DNA from: JBOGUF01 sp050696075 | GTDB lineage: Bacteria; Chloroflexota; Chloroflexia; Thermomicrobiales; UBA6265 | NCBI GenBank assembly: GCA_050696075.1 | Contig: JBOGUF010000139.1 | Coordinates: 1-32,488 of the forward strand | DNA length: 32,488 nucleotides | Direction: 5' to 3' | Part shown: piece by piece, positions 31,547 through 32,488 of the stretch | How the letters are laid out: each line of letters begins with the position of its first letter | Numbering within the stretch: the first letter of the stretch is position 1 | The notes under the pieces: model-generated | Told to the model about the DNA's origin: nothing | What the model saw: only the letters and a program-made list of their open reading frames with translations | The model's database searches: none | Made by a program: the position numbers and the translations under genes

Positions 31547-32488
31547 ATGGTGAATCCGCTCGATCGGCCGGTGGTTTGCCCGATTCTGGTTGGGCGCGAA
31601 GCGCACGTCGAGGCGCTGGCGCGCTGCCTGGATGAGGCGCGGGCGGGCGGTGGGCAGACGCTGCTGGTCACCGGCGAAGCCGGCATCGGCAAGTCGCGGT
31701 TGGTGGCCGAGGCACGCGCCCTGGCCGCGGCGCGCGGCTTGCTGACTCTCCAGGGGTCGTGCTTCGAGTCGGACCGCATGCTCCCGTACGCCCCGGTGGT
31801 CGATCTCCTGCGCGACTGGCTTGCCGCCGCGCCAACCGGGGCGACGGACGAGATCGTGGGGCCGGCCGCCGGCGCGTTGAGTACGCTCCTGCCGGAGCTC
31901 GCCGCACGCTTGCCCACGTCTTCCCCGTCGCCGCCGGAGGACCCGCAACAGGAGCGGCATCGCCGCGTCCACGCGCTAACGGGTGTGGTCCTGCGATTAG
32001 CCGAATCGCGGCCGGTGCTCGTCGTCGTCGAGGATCTGCATTGGTGCGACGAGACGAGCCTCGATTGGCTCCGTGTTCTGGCGCGGCGCATCCAGGAACG
32101 TCCGATCGTCCTGCTGCTGACCTACCGCGACGACGAGATGCCGGACGTGCTGGCGCACGCGATGGCAGAGCTCGACCGGCTGCGGCTGGCGGCCGAGCTG
32201 CGACTGACGCCGCTCTCGACGGGCGAGGTCGGCGTGATGCTGCGCGCCGTCTTCGATCTCGAACGCCGCGCCCTCTTCGATCCGTCACACCTCGCCCGCG
32301 CCGGTGTTGCCGCGATGCTGCACGACCTGACCGAGGGGAACCCGTTTTTCATCGAGGAGGTCCTGCGCTCCCTGGTGGCGGGAGGGGAGATCCGGCGCGG
32401 CGACGGTGGTTGGGATGCCGTGCCGCTGAACGAGCTGCGTGTCAAGCTCCCGCGTAGCGCCGCCGAGGCGGTCCGGCGCCGCTCGGCC
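31547..32488 (+). CDS. AAA/STAND ATPase regulator (LuxR or adenylate cyclase-type), 3' end outside window
   Basis: The frame is open for 314 codons to the right edge. The N terminus (PILVGREAHVEALARCLDEA) and P-loop (TGEAGIGKSRL), a Walker B (VLVVVEDLHWCD), TYRDDE and a TEGNPFFIEEVLRSL segment are the 'predicted ATPase' module found in LuxR-type regulators and in some guanylate/adenylate cyclases. The output domain lies outside the window, so the class is open. The start at 31547 has only a weak GGGG upstream. It is similar in kind to the two regulators at the left end, but not their neighbour in sequence. Confidence 0.87.
   Translation, partial: MVNPLDRPVVCPILVGREAHVEALARCLDEARAGGGQTLLVTGEAGIGKSRLVAEARALAAARGLLTLQGSCFESDRMLPYAPVVDLLRDWLAAAPTGATDEIVGPAAGALSTLLPELAARLPTSSPSPPEDPQQERHRRVHALTGVVLRLAESRPVLVVVEDLHWCDETSLDWLRVLARRIQERPIVLLLTYRDDEMPDVLAHAMAELDRLRLAAELRLTPLSTGEVGVMLRAVFDLERRALFDPSHLARAGVAAMLHDLTEGNPFFIEEVLRSLVAGGEIRRGDGGWDAVPLNELRVKLPRSAAEAVRRRSA

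Overview
The window is GC-rich bacterial DNA. Its dispersed hairpin repeats, large MalT/LuxR-type ATPase regulators, gene style (many GTG starts, strong GGAGG ribosome binding sites) and metabolic set suggest a Chloroflexota genome, probably Thermomicrobia (Sphaerobacter-like). That placement is inference from style; no rRNA or other marker gene is present. No tRNA, rRNA or CRISPR array was seen.

Layout. 1-4464 (minus): two tandem ATPase regulators, the second running off the left edge. 4465-6048: a noncoding stretch with a palindromic mobile-type repeat, then a nitronate monooxygenase-like flavoprotein. 6203-8781: a two-gene restriction-modification system (N6-adenine methylase plus XamI-type endonuclease, GTGA overlap). 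8830-11950: aldo/keto reductase, a small DUF5647-like protein and a secreted M23 peptidase. 12128-13075: a Xre/RES toxin-antitoxin pair with a clear promoter. 13123-14447: a VOC protein and a beta-lactamase-fold serine hydrolase. 14587-16359: an AT-richer two-gene operon, a double winged-helix-like protein followed by a protein ending in a HEPN ribonuclease-like domain; it is the best candidate for an undescribed defence or toxin-antitoxin system. 16360-18691: a graveyard and hotspot holding a palindromic repeat, a truncated ISAs1-type transposase, a decayed HicAB pair, an intact PIN toxin-antitoxin pair, a GIY-YIG protein and a methyltransferase fragment. 18808-23812: cupin, proline iminopeptidase, a YoeB fragment, a GNAT/SMP-30 operon and an intact Phd-YoeB pair. 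23966-29607: a small secreted protein, a PPOX fragment, an SH3-repeat protein, a dienelactone hydrolase-like protein, a four-helix membrane protein and a frameshifted sialidase. 29686-32488: RsmC-like methyltransferase, DoxX and a third ATPase regulator cut by the right edge.

The window combines ordinary metabolic genes with an accessory load of defence and toxin-antitoxin modules, several decayed. The most unusual signals are structural. First, a HicB antitoxin frame is interrupted by a TGA that one flip of a 3-nt spacer inside a perfect 10-bp-arm palindrome would remove, restoring the family's GCVTQG motif. Second, three copies of a ~145-bp dispersed element share flanks in one orientation, but one copy has its 63-bp core inverted between 8-bp inverted repeats. 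Third, a dispersed repeat has become coding sequence inside the sialidase. Fourth, tandem heptamers of different sequence but constant 7-nt period sit at gene 3' ends.
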